Assembly: GCF_900021175.1 (NCBI RefSeq)
Contig: NZ_FCOP01000011.1
Coordinates: forward strand, 930,001-994,000
Source: Pseudenterobacter timonensis
GTDB lineage: Bacteria > Pseudomonadota > Gammaproteobacteria > Enterobacterales > Enterobacteriaceae
Direction of reading: 5' to 3'
Length of the DNA stretch: 64,000 bases
Shown here: positions 7,474-18,106 of the stretch, piece by piece
How the letters are laid out: each line of letters begins with the position of its first letter
How positions within the stretch are numbered: the first letter of the stretch is position 1
Translations under genes and position numbers: made by a program
Notes under the pieces: generated by a model
The model's input: the letters and a program-made list of their open reading frames with translations, nothing else
Told to the model about the DNA's origin: nothing
Databases searched by the model: none

Positions 7474-7857
7474 TTAGTGCGCGCTGGCGGTGGAAAAAAG
7501 CCAAAATGCGAGCGCGGTCATGATAAAGGAGCCGAGCAGATTGACGGCGATGTTGGTCAGCGCCCAGCCGATGCGCCCCTCCTGTAATAAAAACACCACC
7601 TCTGCGGAAAAGGTGGAGAAGGTGGTCAGGCCGCCGCAAAAACCGGTAGTGATGAGTAGCTTCCACATGGGATCGAGATGCGTCATCCGCGAAAACCAGG
7701 CCAGCCCTGCGCCGATGATAAATGCCCCCAGCAGGTTGGCGGTCAGCGTGCCCAGGGGAATCGCCTGATGAACCGGGTTAAAACGCAGGCTCAGCAGCCA
7801 GCGTGCCACGCTACCCGTGCCTCCCCCAATAAAAACGGCTAAAAGTAGTTGTAACAC
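7474..7857 (-). CDS. crcB: Fluoride ion channel CrcB (Fluc)
   Basis: 127 residues with four membrane segments, the normal size. Family motifs are [10 protein letters not shown] near residues 11-20, [11 protein letters not shown] near 36-46, and the pore segment [16 protein letters not shown]. Fluc channels are antiparallel dimers that export fluoride. Only 66 bp separate its start from divergent ybeM, too little for a typical fluoride riboswitch, and I see none. Confidence 0.93.
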   Translation of the reverse strand: MLQLLLAVFIGGGTGSVARWLLSLRFNPVHQAIPLGTLTANLLGAFIIGAGLAWFSRMTHLDPMWKLLITTGFCGGLTTFSTFSAEVVFLLQEGRIGWALTNIAVNLLGSFIMTALAFWLFSTASAH

Positions 7858-7923
7858 TCTTTATTCCTGCTATTTGATGTAATGAAGCGATGAGTGTAAC
7901 GCCGTTCGGCAGAGAGAGAAAAT

Positions 7924-8712
7924 ATGTATATTGCGGCAGGACAATTTACGGTAACGCCTGACTGGCGGGAAAATGCACGGCTCTGCGTGAAGATGATGGC
8001 CAGGGCCGCCGCGCAGGGCGCTTCGTTGCTGGTACTGCCCGAGGCGTTGCTGGCGCGTGATGATAACGATCCCGAGCTGTCGGTCAACTCGGCGCAGCCG
8101 CTTGATGGCGGCTTCCTGCAGCCGCTGCTGGCGCAGAGCGCGCAGGATAACCTCACCACTCTTCTGACCATACATGTGCCTTCCACACCGGGCAGAGCGG
8201 TGAATACGCTGGTGGCGCTGCGCGGAGGGGAGATCGTGGCCACTTATGCCAAGCTTCACCTCTACGATGCCTTTAACATTCAGGAGTCGCGCCGGATTGA
8301 CGCCGGAAAGATCGTTCCGCCGCTGATTGAGGTGGAGGGGGTAAGGGTAGGGCTGATGACTTGCTACGATCTGCGCTTCCCGGAGATGGCGCTCGCTCTG
8401 GCGCTGGCTGGTGCGGAGCTGTTGGCGCTCCCGGCAGCGTGGGTCAAAGGGCCGCTGAAGGAGCACCACTGGTCAACCCTGCTGGCGGCCCGGGCGCTGG
8501 ATACCACCTGCTATGTGGTGGCGGCGGGGGAGTGCGGCAATCGCAACATCGGGCAGAGCCGGATCGTTGATCCCCTCGGCGTGACCGTAGCGGCAGTGGC
8601 TGAAGGACCAGGGCTGGTGATGGCGGAATTTGACCGGGCGCGGCTGGCCTCAGCGCGCCAGCAGCTGCCTCTGCTTCGCAACCGCCGCTTTGCGCCACCG
8701 CAATTATTATGA
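7924..8712 (+). CDS. ybeM: Nitrilase-family hydrolase YbeM (deaminated glutathione amidase type)
   Basis: 262 residues with the complete nitrilase catalytic triad: Glu40 in LPEAL, Lys110 in YAKLHLYD and Cys147 in [10 protein letters not shown]. Relatives (mammalian Nit1 and intact enteric YbeM) are reported to hydrolyse deaminated glutathione, a metabolite-repair role. As I recall, the K-12 copy is disrupted, while this one is full-length and intact. It lies between crcB and tatE as in E. coli. Confidence 0.88.
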   Translation: MYIAAGQFTVTPDWRENARLCVKMMARAAAQGASLLVLPEALLARDDNDPELSVNSAQPLDGGFLQPLLAQSAQDNLTTLLTIHVPSTPGRAVNTLVALRGGEIVATYAKLHLYDAFNIQESRRIDAGKIVPPLIEVEGVRVGLMTCYDLRFPEMALALALAGAELLALPAAWVKGPLKEHHWSTLLAARALDTTCYVVAAGECGNRNIGQSRIVDPLGVTVAAVAEGPGLVMAEFDRARLASARQQLPLLRNRRFAPPQLL

Positions 8713-8730
8713 CGTTTTTTTAAACACTGC

Positions 8731-8760
8731 TTGATTCACCTTGTTACAGGTTGCTATTGT
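8731..8760 (+). promoter_or_regulatory. Likely tatE promoter
   Basis: TTGATT, an 18-bp spacer and TATTGT suit a sigma-70 promoter. The sequence around it closely resembles what I recall upstream of E. coli tatE. It begins 18 bp past the ybeM stop. Confidence 0.4.
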
Positions 8761-8839
8761 GTGCGCGCGCCAAATGTCCGTTAATACCATCAGGTTTTTG
8801 GCGCTGTATGCAGCCTGTTTTTATGTAAAGAAGGTATCT

Positions 8840-9043
8840 ATGGGTGAGATTAGTATTACTAAACTGCTGGTGGTCGCTGCGCTGGTCGTCCTGCTGTTTG
8901 GCACAAAGAAGTTACGCACGCTGGGCGGCGATCTGGGTGCAGCCATTAAAGGCTTTAAAAAGGCAATGAATGATGACGACGTCGCTGCACAAAAAAATGC
9001 AGACGACGCTGTAGTTGCCGAGAAGCTTTCTCACAAAGAGTAA
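8840..9043 (+). CDS. tatE: Sec-independent translocase subunit TatE (TatA paralogue)
   Basis: 67 residues. The N-terminal helix starts [20 protein letters not shown] and is followed by the [24 protein letters not shown] hinge and amphipathic helix that define TatA/E. The tail is acidic and lysine-rich. TatE can partly replace TatA in exporting folded proteins through TatBC. An upstream in-frame GTG/ATG would add 33 residues unlike the family; AAGAAGG before 8840 fixes this start. Confidence 0.93.
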   Translation: MGEISITKLLVVAALVVLLFGTKKLRTLGGDLGAAIKGFKKAMNDDDVAAQKNADDAVVAEKLSHKE

Positions 9044-9068
9044 CGGCAGCGCCTGAAAAGGGCGGCAT

Positions 9069-9098
9069 AAAAAAACCGGCACGATAGCCGGTTTTTTT
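9069..9098. terminator. Bidirectional intrinsic terminator between tatE and lipA
   Basis: AAAAAAACCGGC-ACGATA-GCCGGTTTTTTT, a perfect stem with A and T tracts on both sides, lies between convergent tatE and lipA. Confidence 0.9.
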
Positions 9099-9120
9099 AT
9101 GGGGAAAATGTAAGCGGATA

Positions 9121-10086
9121 TTACTTCACCTCTTCGCCCTTCGCCTGCAAATCGGCATGGTAAGAAGAGCGGACAAACGGACCACAGGCAGCGTGGGTAA
9201 AGCCCATCGCCAGCGCTTCGGCTTTCATTTCATCAAACTCATCCGGGCTTACGTAGCGCTGTACCGGCAGGTGATGGCGGCTCGGCTGCAGATACTGGCC
9301 CAGCGTCAGCATCGTGACCCCGTGACGGCGCAGATCGCGCATAACCTCGACGATCTCGGCGTTCGTCTCGCCTAAACCCACCATCAGGCCCGATTTCGTC
9401 GGGATATGCGGGTGGGCCTCTTTAAAGCGCTCCAGCAGCTTCAGGGACCAGTTATAGTCGGCACCCGGACGTACCTGACGGTAGATACGCGGCACGTTCT
9501 CCAGGTTATGGTTAAAGACGTCTGGCGGCGTCGCGGTCAGAATATCCAGCGCGCGGTCCATGCGGCCGCGGAAGTCCGGGACCAGCGTCTCAATTTTGAT
9601 ATTCGGGCTTTTTTCCCGGATAGCGGAGATACAGTCAGCGAAATGCTGTGCGCCGCCATCGCGCAGGTCGTCGCGGTCTACCGAGGTGATAACCACGTAG
9701 CGCAGTCCCATATCGGCAATAGTTTGCGCCAGCTTCTGCGGTTCATTCACATCGGGGGCGATCGGGCGGCCGTGCGCCACGTCGCAGAAAGGACAGCGGC
9801 GGGTACAGATAGCGCCCAGAATCATAAAGGTCGCCGTACCGTGGTTAAAACATTCCGCAAGGTTCGGGCAAGAGGCCTCTTCACAGACGGAGTGAAGGCC
9901 ATTTTTGCGCATCGCCGCTTTGATACCCTGAATACGTGACGAGTCCGCCGGAAGTTTGATTTTCATCCACTCCGGTTTTCTTAACAGCGCTTCGCGCTCC
10001 GTAGCCACGTTTTTAACCGGGATAAGGGCCATTTTATCGGCGTCGCGGTACTTAACACCGCGTTCCATCACAATGGGTTTACTCAT
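9121..10086 (-). CDS. lipA: Lipoyl synthase LipA (radical SAM)
   Basis: 321 residues, identical in length to E. coli LipA. Both iron-sulfur clusters are visible: Cys68, Cys73 and Cys79 bind the auxiliary (sacrificial) cluster, and Cys94, Cys98 and Cys101 in CTRRCPFC bind the radical SAM cluster. It inserts two sulfurs into protein-bound octanoyl groups to make lipoyl cofactors for PDH, OGDH and the glycine cleavage system. It lies downstream of lipB with ybeF between them. Confidence 0.96.
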   Translation of the reverse strand: MSKPIVMERGVKYRDADKMALIPVKNVATEREALLRKPEWMKIKLPADSSRIQGIKAAMRKNGLHSVCEEASCPNLAECFNHGTATFMILGAICTRRCPFCDVAHGRPIAPDVNEPQKLAQTIADMGLRYVVITSVDRDDLRDGGAQHFADCISAIREKSPNIKIETLVPDFRGRMDRALDILTATPPDVFNHNLENVPRIYRQVRPGADYNWSLKLLERFKEAHPHIPTKSGLMVGLGETNAEIVEVMRDLRRHGVTMLTLGQYLQPSRHHLPVQRYVSPDEFDEMKAEALAMGFTHAACGPFVRSSYHADLQAKGEEVK

Positions 10087-10303
10087 AGCGTGCGTGTTCC
10101 AGTTGCGAAATTCGAGGGAAAACGTTCCAATTCAAGGGAATGTTGTATTTATCAACTATTTTTGAACGAACGACAGGCAGTATATCATTGAAACGGGCCA
10201 TAAAGCAGCCTGCGAGGTCGCCAAATTGTAAAATAGTTGTTGTTTCGTGCCCTTTGCCCCGGCCAGGATAATAACGCAGGCGGGGCGAGAGCGTCAGAAG
10301 GCT

Positions 10304-11248
10304 TTACGGATGATATTGATCACATTTTCCAGGAATCGGGTCACGCAGGCTGAGCTTGTTGTAATGCAGCGAAATTTCAATGGATTCTGCGTTGAGGGGA
10401 GCAAAAGGTATCTGCTCAAGCGCCCAGTGCTGGCGCAGCAGATTAAACAGCCTCACCGGCATAATCGTCAGCAGATCGCTGCTGCCGATCAGGGCGGCAA
10501 TGGTAAACATATTGTAACTACTAAAGCTAATCAGCCGCTCCGGGAAGAGTTCATTCACGCGCTGGCGCAGATGATTCAGGCTAAATCCCTCGTTAACAAA
10601 TAACGCGTATTCATACTCGCGCAGAAGTTCTGGCACCTGGGCATGCCCGTAGGCGGGATGGTCCTTGCGGCACACCAGCACCAGGCTGTCAGCATAGAGC
10701 ACGTTGTGGCCGAGAGCGCGCGCGCCAAAGGTATTACAGTCGACGATCAGGTCAGTCTGGAATTGAGAGAGCTGGCTTTCCGCATCATCCACCGGAATAT
10801 TGCGCAGCAACAGCTGCGGCGCTTCGCGCTTTACCGCCTGGTAGATAGTAGGCAGGACCAGCGCGCCTACCGAGGGAGCGGTGCCGATAGTAATGGTGCG
10901 CTGTTTATCGTGGCAGCCGGTGAGATCCAGCGCGCCAAGTATCGATTCCAGCCCCTGGCTAATATACTCGTGCAGGTGAGTCGCATAGGCGGTGGGGGTC
11001 ACACCCTGGCCTTTACGAATAAAGAGCGGATCGGGAAATATAGCGCGAAGTTTTTGAATGGACTGGCTAATAGCTGAAGGGGTGAGATTAAGAATTTTCG
11101 CAGCATTAACGATTCCTTTATGAACATATACTGCCTCGAAAATCGTCAATAAATTGAGGTCGATATTGCGTAATGTCCGGAAAATTTGCGGCTTCTCGTC
11201 ACTGCCAGGCGCAAGCTGACGTTTCGCAGGTAAATTATTATAATCCAC
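10304..11248 (-). CDS. ybeF: LysR-family transcriptional regulator YbeF, C-terminus apparently frameshifted
   Basis: About 314 residues: LysR helix-turn-helix near residues 30-90 (DLNLLTIFEAVYVHKG, LTPSAISQSIQKLR) and a substrate-binding domain after it. I chose a GTG at 11248 because the next residues (DYNN) align with E. coli YbeF and GGAG precedes it; the ATG at 11263 adds five residues. The end reads SLRDPIPGKCDQYHP. Dropping one base at 10332-10333 (a CCAGG site) restores DPILENVINIIRKAF with a stop at 10294, matching the family. So the last ten residues are out of frame in this sequence. Its target is unknown. Confidence 0.85.
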   Translation of the reverse strand: MDYNNLPAKRQLAPGSDEKPQIFRTLRNIDLNLLTIFEAVYVHKGIVNAAKILNLTPSAISQSIQKLRAIFPDPLFIRKGQGVTPTAYATHLHEYISQGLESILGALDLTGCHDKQRTITIGTAPSVGALVLPTIYQAVKREAPQLLLRNIPVDDAESQLSQFQTDLIVDCNTFGARALGHNVLYADSLVLVCRKDHPAYGHAQVPELLREYEYALFVNEGFSLNHLRQRVNELFPERLISFSSYNMFTIAALIGSSDLLTIMPVRLFNLLRQHWALEQIPFAPLNAESIEISLHYNKLSLRDPIPGKCDQYHP

Positions 11249-11418
11249 GCTCTCACTCCGCATTCATTTACAATATGAATGATAGTTGAATTTAAATATT
11301 ATGCCTGAAGCAATGGGTTAAGTATTATGCAGGCGTCGCTTATTCAGACAAATCAGTCGGTTTGGAGGCTTTTGCATAAGGGATGAACAACTCGTCCTGG
11401 AGGTAAACATCACATGGA

Positions 11419-11435
11419 TTATGCGTATCGCATAA
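11419..11435. promoter_or_regulatory. Perfect 17-bp palindrome upstream of ybeF
   Basis: TTATGCG-TAT-CGCATAA is an exact inverted repeat about 170 bp upstream of the ybeF start, between the end of lipB and ybeF. Two direct copies of TATTATGC at 11297 and 11323 lie nearer the gene, 26 bp apart. This could be a regulator-binding region, perhaps YbeF autoregulation. A strong GGAGG with a 17-codon ORF on the plus strand overlaps it. Confidence 0.35.
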
Positions 11436-11546
11436 AGGCAAATCGGTCAGGCGCTTCGAAAATATAGAATCTGCGGATTATTGTAAAGGGCAAAAGGGGT
11501 AAATGCGCGATGGCCCACTAAATTACTGAACCATCGGCTAAATATA

Positions 11547-12188
11547 TTAAGCGGCAATATATTCGTGGGGGGGATTGTTAAGCAGTGCTAAAAAGTTACG
11601 GATGAGACAGGGTCGAATAATATCCGGCGTGACTGTTTCTACCCAGTGACGCATCTGGGTCATCTCCATACCGGCGTAGCCGCAAGGGTTGATGCGCAGG
11701 AAAGGCGAAAGGTCCATATCCACGTTGAGCGCAAGCCCATGAAACGAACAGCCTTTACGGATCCTGAGTCCCAGCGAACAGATTTTTTTCTCACCAACGT
11801 AAACGCCAGGCGCATCCGCGCGTGGATGCGCATCAATCCCATATTCCGCAAGCGTGGCGACAACCGTCTGCTCCAGCAGGGTCACCAGTTCACGCACGCC
11901 AAGCTTACGGCGCTTCAGGTTTAGCAGGACATACATCACCTGCTGACCTGGCCCGTGGTAGGTCACCTGACCACCGCGATCGCTCTGGATAACCGGAATA
12001 TCGCCGGGCAGGAGCACATGCTCCGCTTTGCCCGCCTGGCCCTGGGTAAAGACGGGCGGATGCTCGACCAGCCAGATCTCATCCGGCGTCTCTTCATCGC
12101 GTCTGTCGGTAAAATCATGCATAGCCTGTGAGACAGGCTCATAGGGTTGTAGCCCGAGATGGCGGACCAGAATTTTATCCTGATACAA
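11547..12188 (-). CDS. lipB: Octanoyltransferase LipB
   Basis: 213 residues, the E. coli length. The catalytic pair Lys135 ([10 protein letters not shown]) and Cys169 (INPCGY) is present, with the [12 protein letters not shown] motif near residues 71-82. It moves octanoate from acyl carrier protein to lipoyl domains, the step before LipA. The start is a TTG at 12188 (MYQDKILVR aligns with the family); no ATG fits. Confidence 0.95.
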   Translation of the reverse strand: MYQDKILVRHLGLQPYEPVSQAMHDFTDRRDEETPDEIWLVEHPPVFTQGQAGKAEHVLLPGDIPVIQSDRGGQVTYHGPGQQVMYVLLNLKRRKLGVRELVTLLEQTVVATLAEYGIDAHPRADAPGVYVGEKKICSLGLRIRKGCSFHGLALNVDMDLSPFLRINPCGYAGMEMTQMRHWVETVTPDIIRPCLIRNFLALLNNPPHEYIAA

Positions 12189-12277
12189 AACTACAGCTCC
12201 GGGGAGAAGGCAATGGATGCGGGGAGTATATCACAGCAGGCGAGCGGGTTACCCGGGAGCCGGGTAACCGCAGGGGA

Positions 12278-12541
12278 TTACAGCACCATTCGAACGATTT
12301 CGATATTACCCAGCTCTTCGTAGAGGGTCTCTACCTGCTCAATATGGGTAGCGTTGATGGTGATTGAGACCGAGTGGTAATTGCCTTTGCTGCTGGGTTT
12401 GACGGTCGGAGAGTAGTCCCCTGGCGCATGGCGCTGTACCACTTCAACCACCTGGTCAACCAGCTCCGGCTTCGCCTGTCCCATTACTTTGTAAGTAAAG
12501 GGAGTAGGAAATTCAAGCAGTTCGTTAAGTTTGGTTTTCAT
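12278..12541 (-). CDS. ybeD: DUF493 protein YbeD
   Basis: 87 residues, the family length, beginning [21 protein letters not shown]. It has an ACT-like ferredoxin fold by homology and its molecular role is unknown. It sits between dacA and lipB in the same direction, as in E. coli, 105 bp after dacA. Confidence 0.93.
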   Translation of the reverse strand: MKTKLNELLEFPTPFTYKVMGQAKPELVDQVVEVVQRHAPGDYSPTVKPSSKGNYHSVSITINATHIEQVETLYEELGNIEIVRMVL

Positions 12542-12646
12542 GTCAGCTCCGGCGTGTGTGTAAAAAAATCACTCCCGCCAGAGGGCGGGAGTGTTACTGA
12601 TGCTTAGTATATGGGGATCAAAATCACACTTTCAAGTGTTCGATTT

Positions 12647-13858
12647 TTAGCCAAACCAGTGGTGGAACATCAGTTTAATGTAATCAATGATTTTGCCGAA
12701 GAAATTCCCTTCCGGGATCTCCTGCAGCACAACCAGCGGACGCTGATCGATGGTCTTGCCATCCAGCTGGAAGTTGATGGTGCCCACCACCTGGTTTTTT
12801 TGCAGCGGCGCGTGCAGCTCGCTGGTATTCAGTACATAGCTCGCTTTCAGATCTTTCATGCGGCCGCGAGGAATGGTCAGGTAGAGATCTTTATCCACGC
12901 CCAGGGAGGCGCGATCGTTATCGCCAAACCAGACCGGCTCGGAGGCGAACTCTTTGCCCGCTTTAATCGGATTGACGGTTTCAAAGAAGCGGAAGCCCCA
13001 GGTCAGCAGTTTTTTGCTCTCGGTTTCGCGTCCTTTAAAGGTACGACCGCCCATCACGGCGGAGATCAAACGCATCTGACCTTCGGTGGCGGAGGCCACG
13101 AGGTTATAACCCGCTTTGTTAGTATGGCCGGTTTTGATGCCGTCTACGTTCAGGCTGTTATCCCACAGCAGGCCGTTGCGGTTGGTCTGGCGAATGCCGT
13201 TGAACGTGAACTCTTTCTCTTTATAAATGGCATATTCGTTCGGTACGTCGCGGATCAGCGCCTGACCAATCAGCGCCATGTCACGGGCGGAGCTGTACTG
13301 GCCGTCAGCGTCCAGACCATGCACGGTCTGGAAGTGGGTATTTTTCAGGCCCAGCGCGTTAACGTAGCTGTTCATCAGCCCGACAAAGGCATCCTGGCTA
13401 CCGGCAGCGAAATCAGCCATCGCCACGCAGGCGTCATTGCCGGACTGCAAGTTAATACCGCGAATCAGCTGCGAAACCGGCACCTGCATGCCCGGCTTCA
13501 GGAACATCAGCGAAGAGCCTTTAAAGACCGGGTTGCCGGTCGCCCACGCGTCGTTGCCGATGGTGACCAGGTCGGACTCTTTGAATTTGCCCGCTTTCAT
13601 CGCCTGGCCGATAACGTAGCTGGTCATCATTTTGGTCAGGCTGGCCGGATCGCGGCGCGCATCGGCGTTCTGTTCCGCCAGTACCTTGCCGGAGTTGTAA
13701 TCGATCAGGATATAGGATTCCGCGTCAATCTGCGGAACGCCAGGGATCATGGTCTTGATATTCAGGTCATCGGCGTGCGCTGCGCCAATGGCAGTGGCGC
13801 ACAGGGCCGTGGTCAGCGCCATGCGCTGCAGAAAACGAGCGGAGAAAGTGGTCTTCAT
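12647..13858 (-). CDS. dacA: D-alanyl-D-alanine carboxypeptidase DacA (PBP5)
   Basis: 403 residues. A cleavable signal peptide (residues 1-29, ending AIGAAHA) precedes the peptidase S11 domain with Ser73-Leu-Thr-Lys76 (Ser44/Lys47 of the mature protein), an SGN motif and KTG in [14 protein letters not shown]. The C-terminal amphipathic helix [14 protein letters not shown] anchors it to the periplasmic face of the inner membrane. PBP5 removes the terminal D-Ala of pentapeptides and helps keep normal rod shape. Confidence 0.96.
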   Translation of the reverse strand: MKTTFSARFLQRMALTTALCATAIGAAHADDLNIKTMIPGVPQIDAESYILIDYNSGKVLAEQNADARRDPASLTKMMTSYVIGQAMKAGKFKESDLVTIGNDAWATGNPVFKGSSLMFLKPGMQVPVSQLIRGINLQSGNDACVAMADFAAGSQDAFVGLMNSYVNALGLKNTHFQTVHGLDADGQYSSARDMALIGQALIRDVPNEYAIYKEKEFTFNGIRQTNRNGLLWDNSLNVDGIKTGHTNKAGYNLVASATEGQMRLISAVMGGRTFKGRETESKKLLTWGFRFFETVNPIKAGKEFASEPVWFGDNDRASLGVDKDLYLTIPRGRMKDLKASYVLNTSELHAPLQKNQVVGTINFQLDGKTIDQRPLVVLQEIPEGNFFGKIIDYIKLMFHHWFG

Positions 13859-13997
13859 GGTCAGAACTACGACATCCGTGATGGAATTAAAAAAAGTGCC
13901 TTACTATAGCAAAAGCTATACAGGCAGGCATCCGACTTTCAGCATGATAATGTGAATCAGAATGACAAAAGCTGACAATTCGGATACCGCCGATTAA

Positions 13998-15045
13998 TTA
14001 TTTTGTAACAGCAATAAACGACTGGAGCTGCGCTTCGCTTTGCAGACGCTGCTGAAGGGCGCTCGCTTGCGCTTTGCTGGCGAAAGGCCCCAGCTGAATG
14101 CGCCAGACCGCGCCGTTTTGCTCCACGCGTCCTGGAACGCCAAACTGCTGGCTGAGGCGCTGTTGATACTGTTGGGCGCGGCCCTGGTCGCTCACTGCGC
14201 CCACCTGGACGACAAAACCGCCGCTGGGGGGCCGTAACGGGGGCTGCGACTGGCGCAGGGGCCGGTTCGCTACTCTCCAGCACGCCCGACGCGAGCGTCG
14301 TTGGCGCACCCAGGAAACCGCTGCTGCTGACCGGCGCCCCGGTGGCATCGTCGCTTTTCAGGGTATCGTTACTGACGGGAAGCACATCGTTCTGCGGCGT
14401 AGCAGCGACCGGCGCGGATGAAACGCTACCCATACCGCCGCTCAGATCCGGGCGAGCGGGCAGCGCGTAGGTCTGTTTCGCCACCGTAGTACAGGCCATG
14501 CCGGGGCCGGAGAGGGTGCCATCCTGCGCGACGATAATCGGGTCGATACGCACTTTGGTATTGTTCGAGGTATTCAGACGATCGGCGGCGGCGCGGGAGA
14601 GGGAGATCACGCGATCGTTGCCGTACGGGCCGCGATCGTTAATGCGCACGACGATCATGCGGCCGTTAGCGAGGTTGGTGATGCGCGCGTAGCTCGGGAT
14701 CGGCAGTGTCGGGTGTGCGGCGGTGAGCTGCATCGGGTCAAAGGTCTCGCCGGAGGCGGTCAGGTTACTGCCTGGCTCCGCATCATAAATCGCCGCCAGA
14801 CCTGTCTGACTAAAGCGGGAGAGATCCTGAACGATTTTATAGCTCTTGCCGTCGCGCTGGTAATCCTGATTCACCGTCGCGTTCAGCGGTTCATAAACGG
14901 GATCCGCGCCGCTTATTTCAACCACCGGTCCGTTACAAACCGCCGGTTGCGGCGGTGCCACGGTCGCCTGCTGTTGGCCATCGTCACTCGTACAGGCTGC
15001 CAGCAAACTTGCTGCGATGAAGACTACAGGCCACTGCTTACGCAT
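13998..15045 (-). pseudogene. rlpA: Septal ring lytic transglycosylase RlpA, frameshifted before the SPOR domain
   Basis: An outer-membrane lipoprotein with lipobox LLAAC (Cys18). A double-psi beta-barrel transglycosylase domain follows at about residues 85-175 (SGETFDP, INDRGPYGNDR). The frame is normal through the Pro/Ala linker (...PVAAPVTAP). After a run of six C's (plus-strand G's at 14226-14231) it is one base out. Removing one base restores PSGGFVVQVGAVSDQ and a complete SPOR domain ending SFIAVTK at 13998, a 348-residue protein. As written the frame reads through to 13957 with about 90 unrelated residues. RlpA cuts glycan strands lacking stem peptides, and SPOR targets it to septal wall. 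This may be a sequencing error or a true mutation. Confidence 0.85.
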
Positions 15046-15061
15046 TGTGCTCCCCTTATTT

Positions 15062-16174
15062 TTATACGCTCTTGGACAACATTTTCCTGTGGGTATGGAT
15101 AGACATCACTATCCCAAACCCGGCCATCAACACAATCAGTGCCGAGCCCCCGTAGCTTACCAGCGGCAACGGCACGCCCACCACCGGCAGAATGCCACTC
15201 ACCATACCAATATTCACGAAAACATAAACGAATAAGATCAGCATTAACCCGCCTGCCATGACGCGGCCAAAGGTGGTTTGCGCCCGGGCGGCGATCCAGA
15301 GCCCGCGCATAATCAGCAGCAGGTAGAGCGCCAGCAGGATCAGGATCCCGAAAAGCCCCAGCTCCTCGGCCAGCACCGCAAAGATAAAGTCGGTATGGCG
15401 TTCGGGCAAAAATTCCAGCTGTGACTGGGTGCCGTGCAGCCACCCTTTACCGCGCAGCCCGCCGGAACCGATAGCAATCTTCGACTGAATAATATGATAG
15501 CCTGCGCCGAGCGGATCGGTTTCAGGATCGAGCAACATCATCACGCGCTGACGCTGATAGTCGTGCATCAGGAAGAACCAGAGCACGGGGATAAAGGCGG
15601 CCACCAGCACAACCGCGATGCCGATCAGCTTCCAGCTCAGGCCGGAGAGAAACAGAACGAAGAGGCCGGAGAGCGCGATCAGAATGGCGGTTCCCAGGTC
15701 CGGCTGGGCGGCCACCAGCAGCGTCGGCAGGAAAATCAGCACCAGCGCGATGCCGGTATTTTTCAGCGATGGCGGGCAGACGTCACGGTTGATAAAGCGC
15801 GCCACCATCAGCGGGACGGCGATCTTGGCGATTTCGGAGGGCTGAAAACGCACAATTCCCAGATCCAGCCAGCGCTGCGCCCCTTTGGAGATGGCGCCAA
15901 AGGCATCCACCGCCACCAGCAGAATGATACAGAAGATATAGAGATAGGGCGCCCAGCCTTCGTAAACGCGGGGCGGGATCTGCGCCATCACCACCATTAC
16001 CACCAGGCCCATGGCGATCTGGCCGATTTTACGTTCCATCATGCCCAGATCCTGGCCGCTGGCGCTCCAGATAACCAGCGCGCTGTAGGTCAGCAGCGCC
16101 AGCAGGATCAGCAGCATGGCCGGGTCGATGTGGATTTTGTCCCACAGCGATTTTTTGTTCGGATTATCCGTCAT
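15062..16174 (-). CDS. mrdB: Rod shape-determining glycosyltransferase RodA (MrdB)
   Basis: 370 residues, the E. coli length, with ten hydrophobic segments of the SEDS family. Conserved stretches include QPDLGTAI near the middle, the large periplasmic loop with [12 protein letters not shown], and [10 protein letters not shown] near the end. SEDS proteins polymerise glycan strands from lipid II; RodA works with PBP2 in the elongasome. It starts 3 bp after the mrdA stop, so the pair is translationally coupled. Confidence 0.95.
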   Translation of the reverse strand: MTDNPNKKSLWDKIHIDPAMLLILLALLTYSALVIWSASGQDLGMMERKIGQIAMGLVVMVVMAQIPPRVYEGWAPYLYIFCIILLVAVDAFGAISKGAQRWLDLGIVRFQPSEIAKIAVPLMVARFINRDVCPPSLKNTGIALVLIFLPTLLVAAQPDLGTAILIALSGLFVLFLSGLSWKLIGIAVVLVAAFIPVLWFFLMHDYQRQRVMMLLDPETDPLGAGYHIIQSKIAIGSGGLRGKGWLHGTQSQLEFLPERHTDFIFAVLAEELGLFGILILLALYLLLIMRGLWIAARAQTTFGRVMAGGLMLILFVYVFVNIGMVSGILPVVGVPLPLVSYGGSALIVLMAGFGIVMSIHTHRKMLSKSV

Positions 16175-16176
16175 GG

Positions 16177-18078
16177 TTATTGGTCCTCCGCCGCGGCGGC
16201 GGCCGGATTTTCAGCCGGCAGTTCTGTGTTGTTGTCACCCAGCATAATGTGGTCAAGGATCTGGCGCATGATGGTCCCCACCGCCGGACCAGCGCCGCCG
16301 TTTTCAAGGATCATGGAGACCGCCACCTGCGGATGGTCGTAGGGGGCAAACGCAATCATCAGCTTGTGGTCGCGCAGGCGTTCAGCAATTTTATGGGCGT
16401 TATAGGTTTCGTTAGCCTTCAGGCCAAAGACCTGGGCGGTACCCGATTTTGCCGCCACCTTGTAAGGCGCGCCGGCAAAATATTTATGCGCCGTCCCGTT
16501 AGGACGGTTAGCTACGCCGTACATACCATCCTTCGCGATCTCCCAGTAGCCGGAGTGAATATCGCCCACCGGCGGCTCATGCGGCTGGATCCACGGTACC
16601 TGTCTGCCATCTTCCACCGTACTTTTCAGCAGATGGGGAACCTTAATCACGCCGTCGTTAATGAGGATCATCAGCGCTTTGTTCATCTGGATAGGCGTTG
16701 CCGTCCAGTAACCCTGACCGATACCCACCGGAATGGTGTCGCCCTGATACCAGGGTTTCTTAAAGCGTTTCAGCTTCCACTCCCGCGTCGGCATGTTCCC
16801 GGAGCGCTCCTCCGAGAGATCGATGCCGGTATAATGACCGTAGCCGAATTTGCCCATCCACTCTGAAAGGCGATCAATACCCATGTCATAGGCGACCTGG
16901 TAGAAGAAGGTATCGGCGGACTCTTCCAGCGATTTGGTGACGTTCAGGTGGCCGTGGCCCCACTTTTTCCAGTCGCGGTAACGTTTTTCCGAGCCGGGCA
17001 GCTGCCACCAGCCGGGATCGAACAGGCTGGTGTTGCGGGTAATAACGCCCGCGCTCAGCGCCGAGACGGCGACGTACGGTTTAACGGTGGAGGCGGGCGG
17101 ATAGACCCCCTGCGTGGCACGGTTTACCAGCGGCGTGTTCGGATCGTTGAGCAGGCCGGAGTAGTCCTTGCTGGAGATGCCGTCCACGAAGAGGTTCGGA
17201 TCGTAGCTGGGCATGGAAACCATCGCCAGAATACCACCGGTGCGCGGATCGCTTACGATAACGGCGGCGCGGCTGCCCGTCAGCAGGGTTTCGATATATT
17301 GTTGCAGTTCAAGGTCGAGCGTCAGGTAGACGTCGTGGCCCGCCTGGGGCGGCACCTCTTTGAGCTGGCGGATGACGCGGCCACGGTTGTTAACCTCGAC
17401 CTCTTCATAGCCGGTCTGACCGTGCAACACATCTTCATAATAACGTTCGATACCGAGTTTGCCGATATCGTGGGTCGCGGCGTAGTTGGCCAGCTTGCCC
17501 TCTTTATCGAGTCTTTCGACATCTTTATCGTTAATTTTGGAGACATAGCCGATAACGTGGGTCAGCGCTGAACCGTAAGGGTAGTAGCGACGCTTATAGC
17601 CTTTGACCTCCACGCCCGGGAAGCGGTACTGGTTCACCGCAAAGCGGGCCACCTGCACTTCAGTGAGGTTAGTTTTAACCGGAATCGAGGTAAAGCGGTG
17701 GGAGCGGGCGCGCTCTTTTTTAAAGTTGGCGATATCGTCATCGTTGAGATCGACTACGCTTCGCAACGCGTCCAGCGTTTGCTGCACGTTGTCCACCTTC
17801 TCCGGCATCATTTCGATCTGGTAGATGGTGCGGTTCAGCGCCAGCGGCGTGCCGTTACGATCGTAGATGATGCCGCGGGTTGGCGCGATAGGCACCAGCT
17901 TAATACGGTTCTCGTTGGAGCGCGTCTGGTAGTCGGTATAACGGACAATTTGCAGGTTGTACAGGTTGGCGATCAGCACGCCGGTCAGCAGCAAAATCCC
18001 CAGAAAGGCGACCAGCGCCCGGCGCACAAACAGCGCGGACTCAGCCGTATAGTCGCGAAAAGAATTTTGTAGTTTCAT
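16177..18078 (-). CDS. mrdA: Penicillin-binding protein 2 (transpeptidase MrdA)
   Basis: 633 residues. One N-terminal membrane anchor (residues 20-42) is followed by the pedestal domain and the transpeptidase domain with the catalytic Ser330-Thr-Val-Lys333. SADT is present near residue 387 and KSGTAQ near 545. It crosslinks lateral wall peptidoglycan together with RodA. It follows rlmH by 28 bp in the rsfS-rlmH-mrdA-mrdB order conserved in enterics. Confidence 0.96.
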   Translation of the reverse strand: MKLQNSFRDYTAESALFVRRALVAFLGILLLTGVLIANLYNLQIVRYTDYQTRSNENRIKLVPIAPTRGIIYDRNGTPLALNRTIYQIEMMPEKVDNVQQTLDALRSVVDLNDDDIANFKKERARSHRFTSIPVKTNLTEVQVARFAVNQYRFPGVEVKGYKRRYYPYGSALTHVIGYVSKINDKDVERLDKEGKLANYAATHDIGKLGIERYYEDVLHGQTGYEEVEVNNRGRVIRQLKEVPPQAGHDVYLTLDLELQQYIETLLTGSRAAVIVSDPRTGGILAMVSMPSYDPNLFVDGISSKDYSGLLNDPNTPLVNRATQGVYPPASTVKPYVAVSALSAGVITRNTSLFDPGWWQLPGSEKRYRDWKKWGHGHLNVTKSLEESADTFFYQVAYDMGIDRLSEWMGKFGYGHYTGIDLSEERSGNMPTREWKLKRFKKPWYQGDTIPVGIGQGYWTATPIQMNKALMILINDGVIKVPHLLKSTVEDGRQVPWIQPHEPPVGDIHSGYWEIAKDGMYGVANRPNGTAHKYFAGAPYKVAAKSGTAQVFGLKANETYNAHKIAERLRDHKLMIAFAPYDHPQVAVSMILENGGAGPAVGTIMRQILDHIMLGDNNTELPAENPAAAAAEDQ

Positions 18079-18106
18079 CCGCTGCTTAATCTACCCTGGT
18101 CAATCA

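Noticed and set aside
7858-7923. Fluoride riboswitch before crcB
   Set aside because: Only 66 bp separate crcB from divergent ybeM and no fluoride-riboswitch core was recognised.
12611-13909. 432-codon plus-strand frame antisense to dacA
   Set aside because: It mirrors the highly biased codon use of dacA; there is no ribosome site and no family resemblance. Similar long shadows lie opposite kdpB, nagE, miaB, leuS and glnS.
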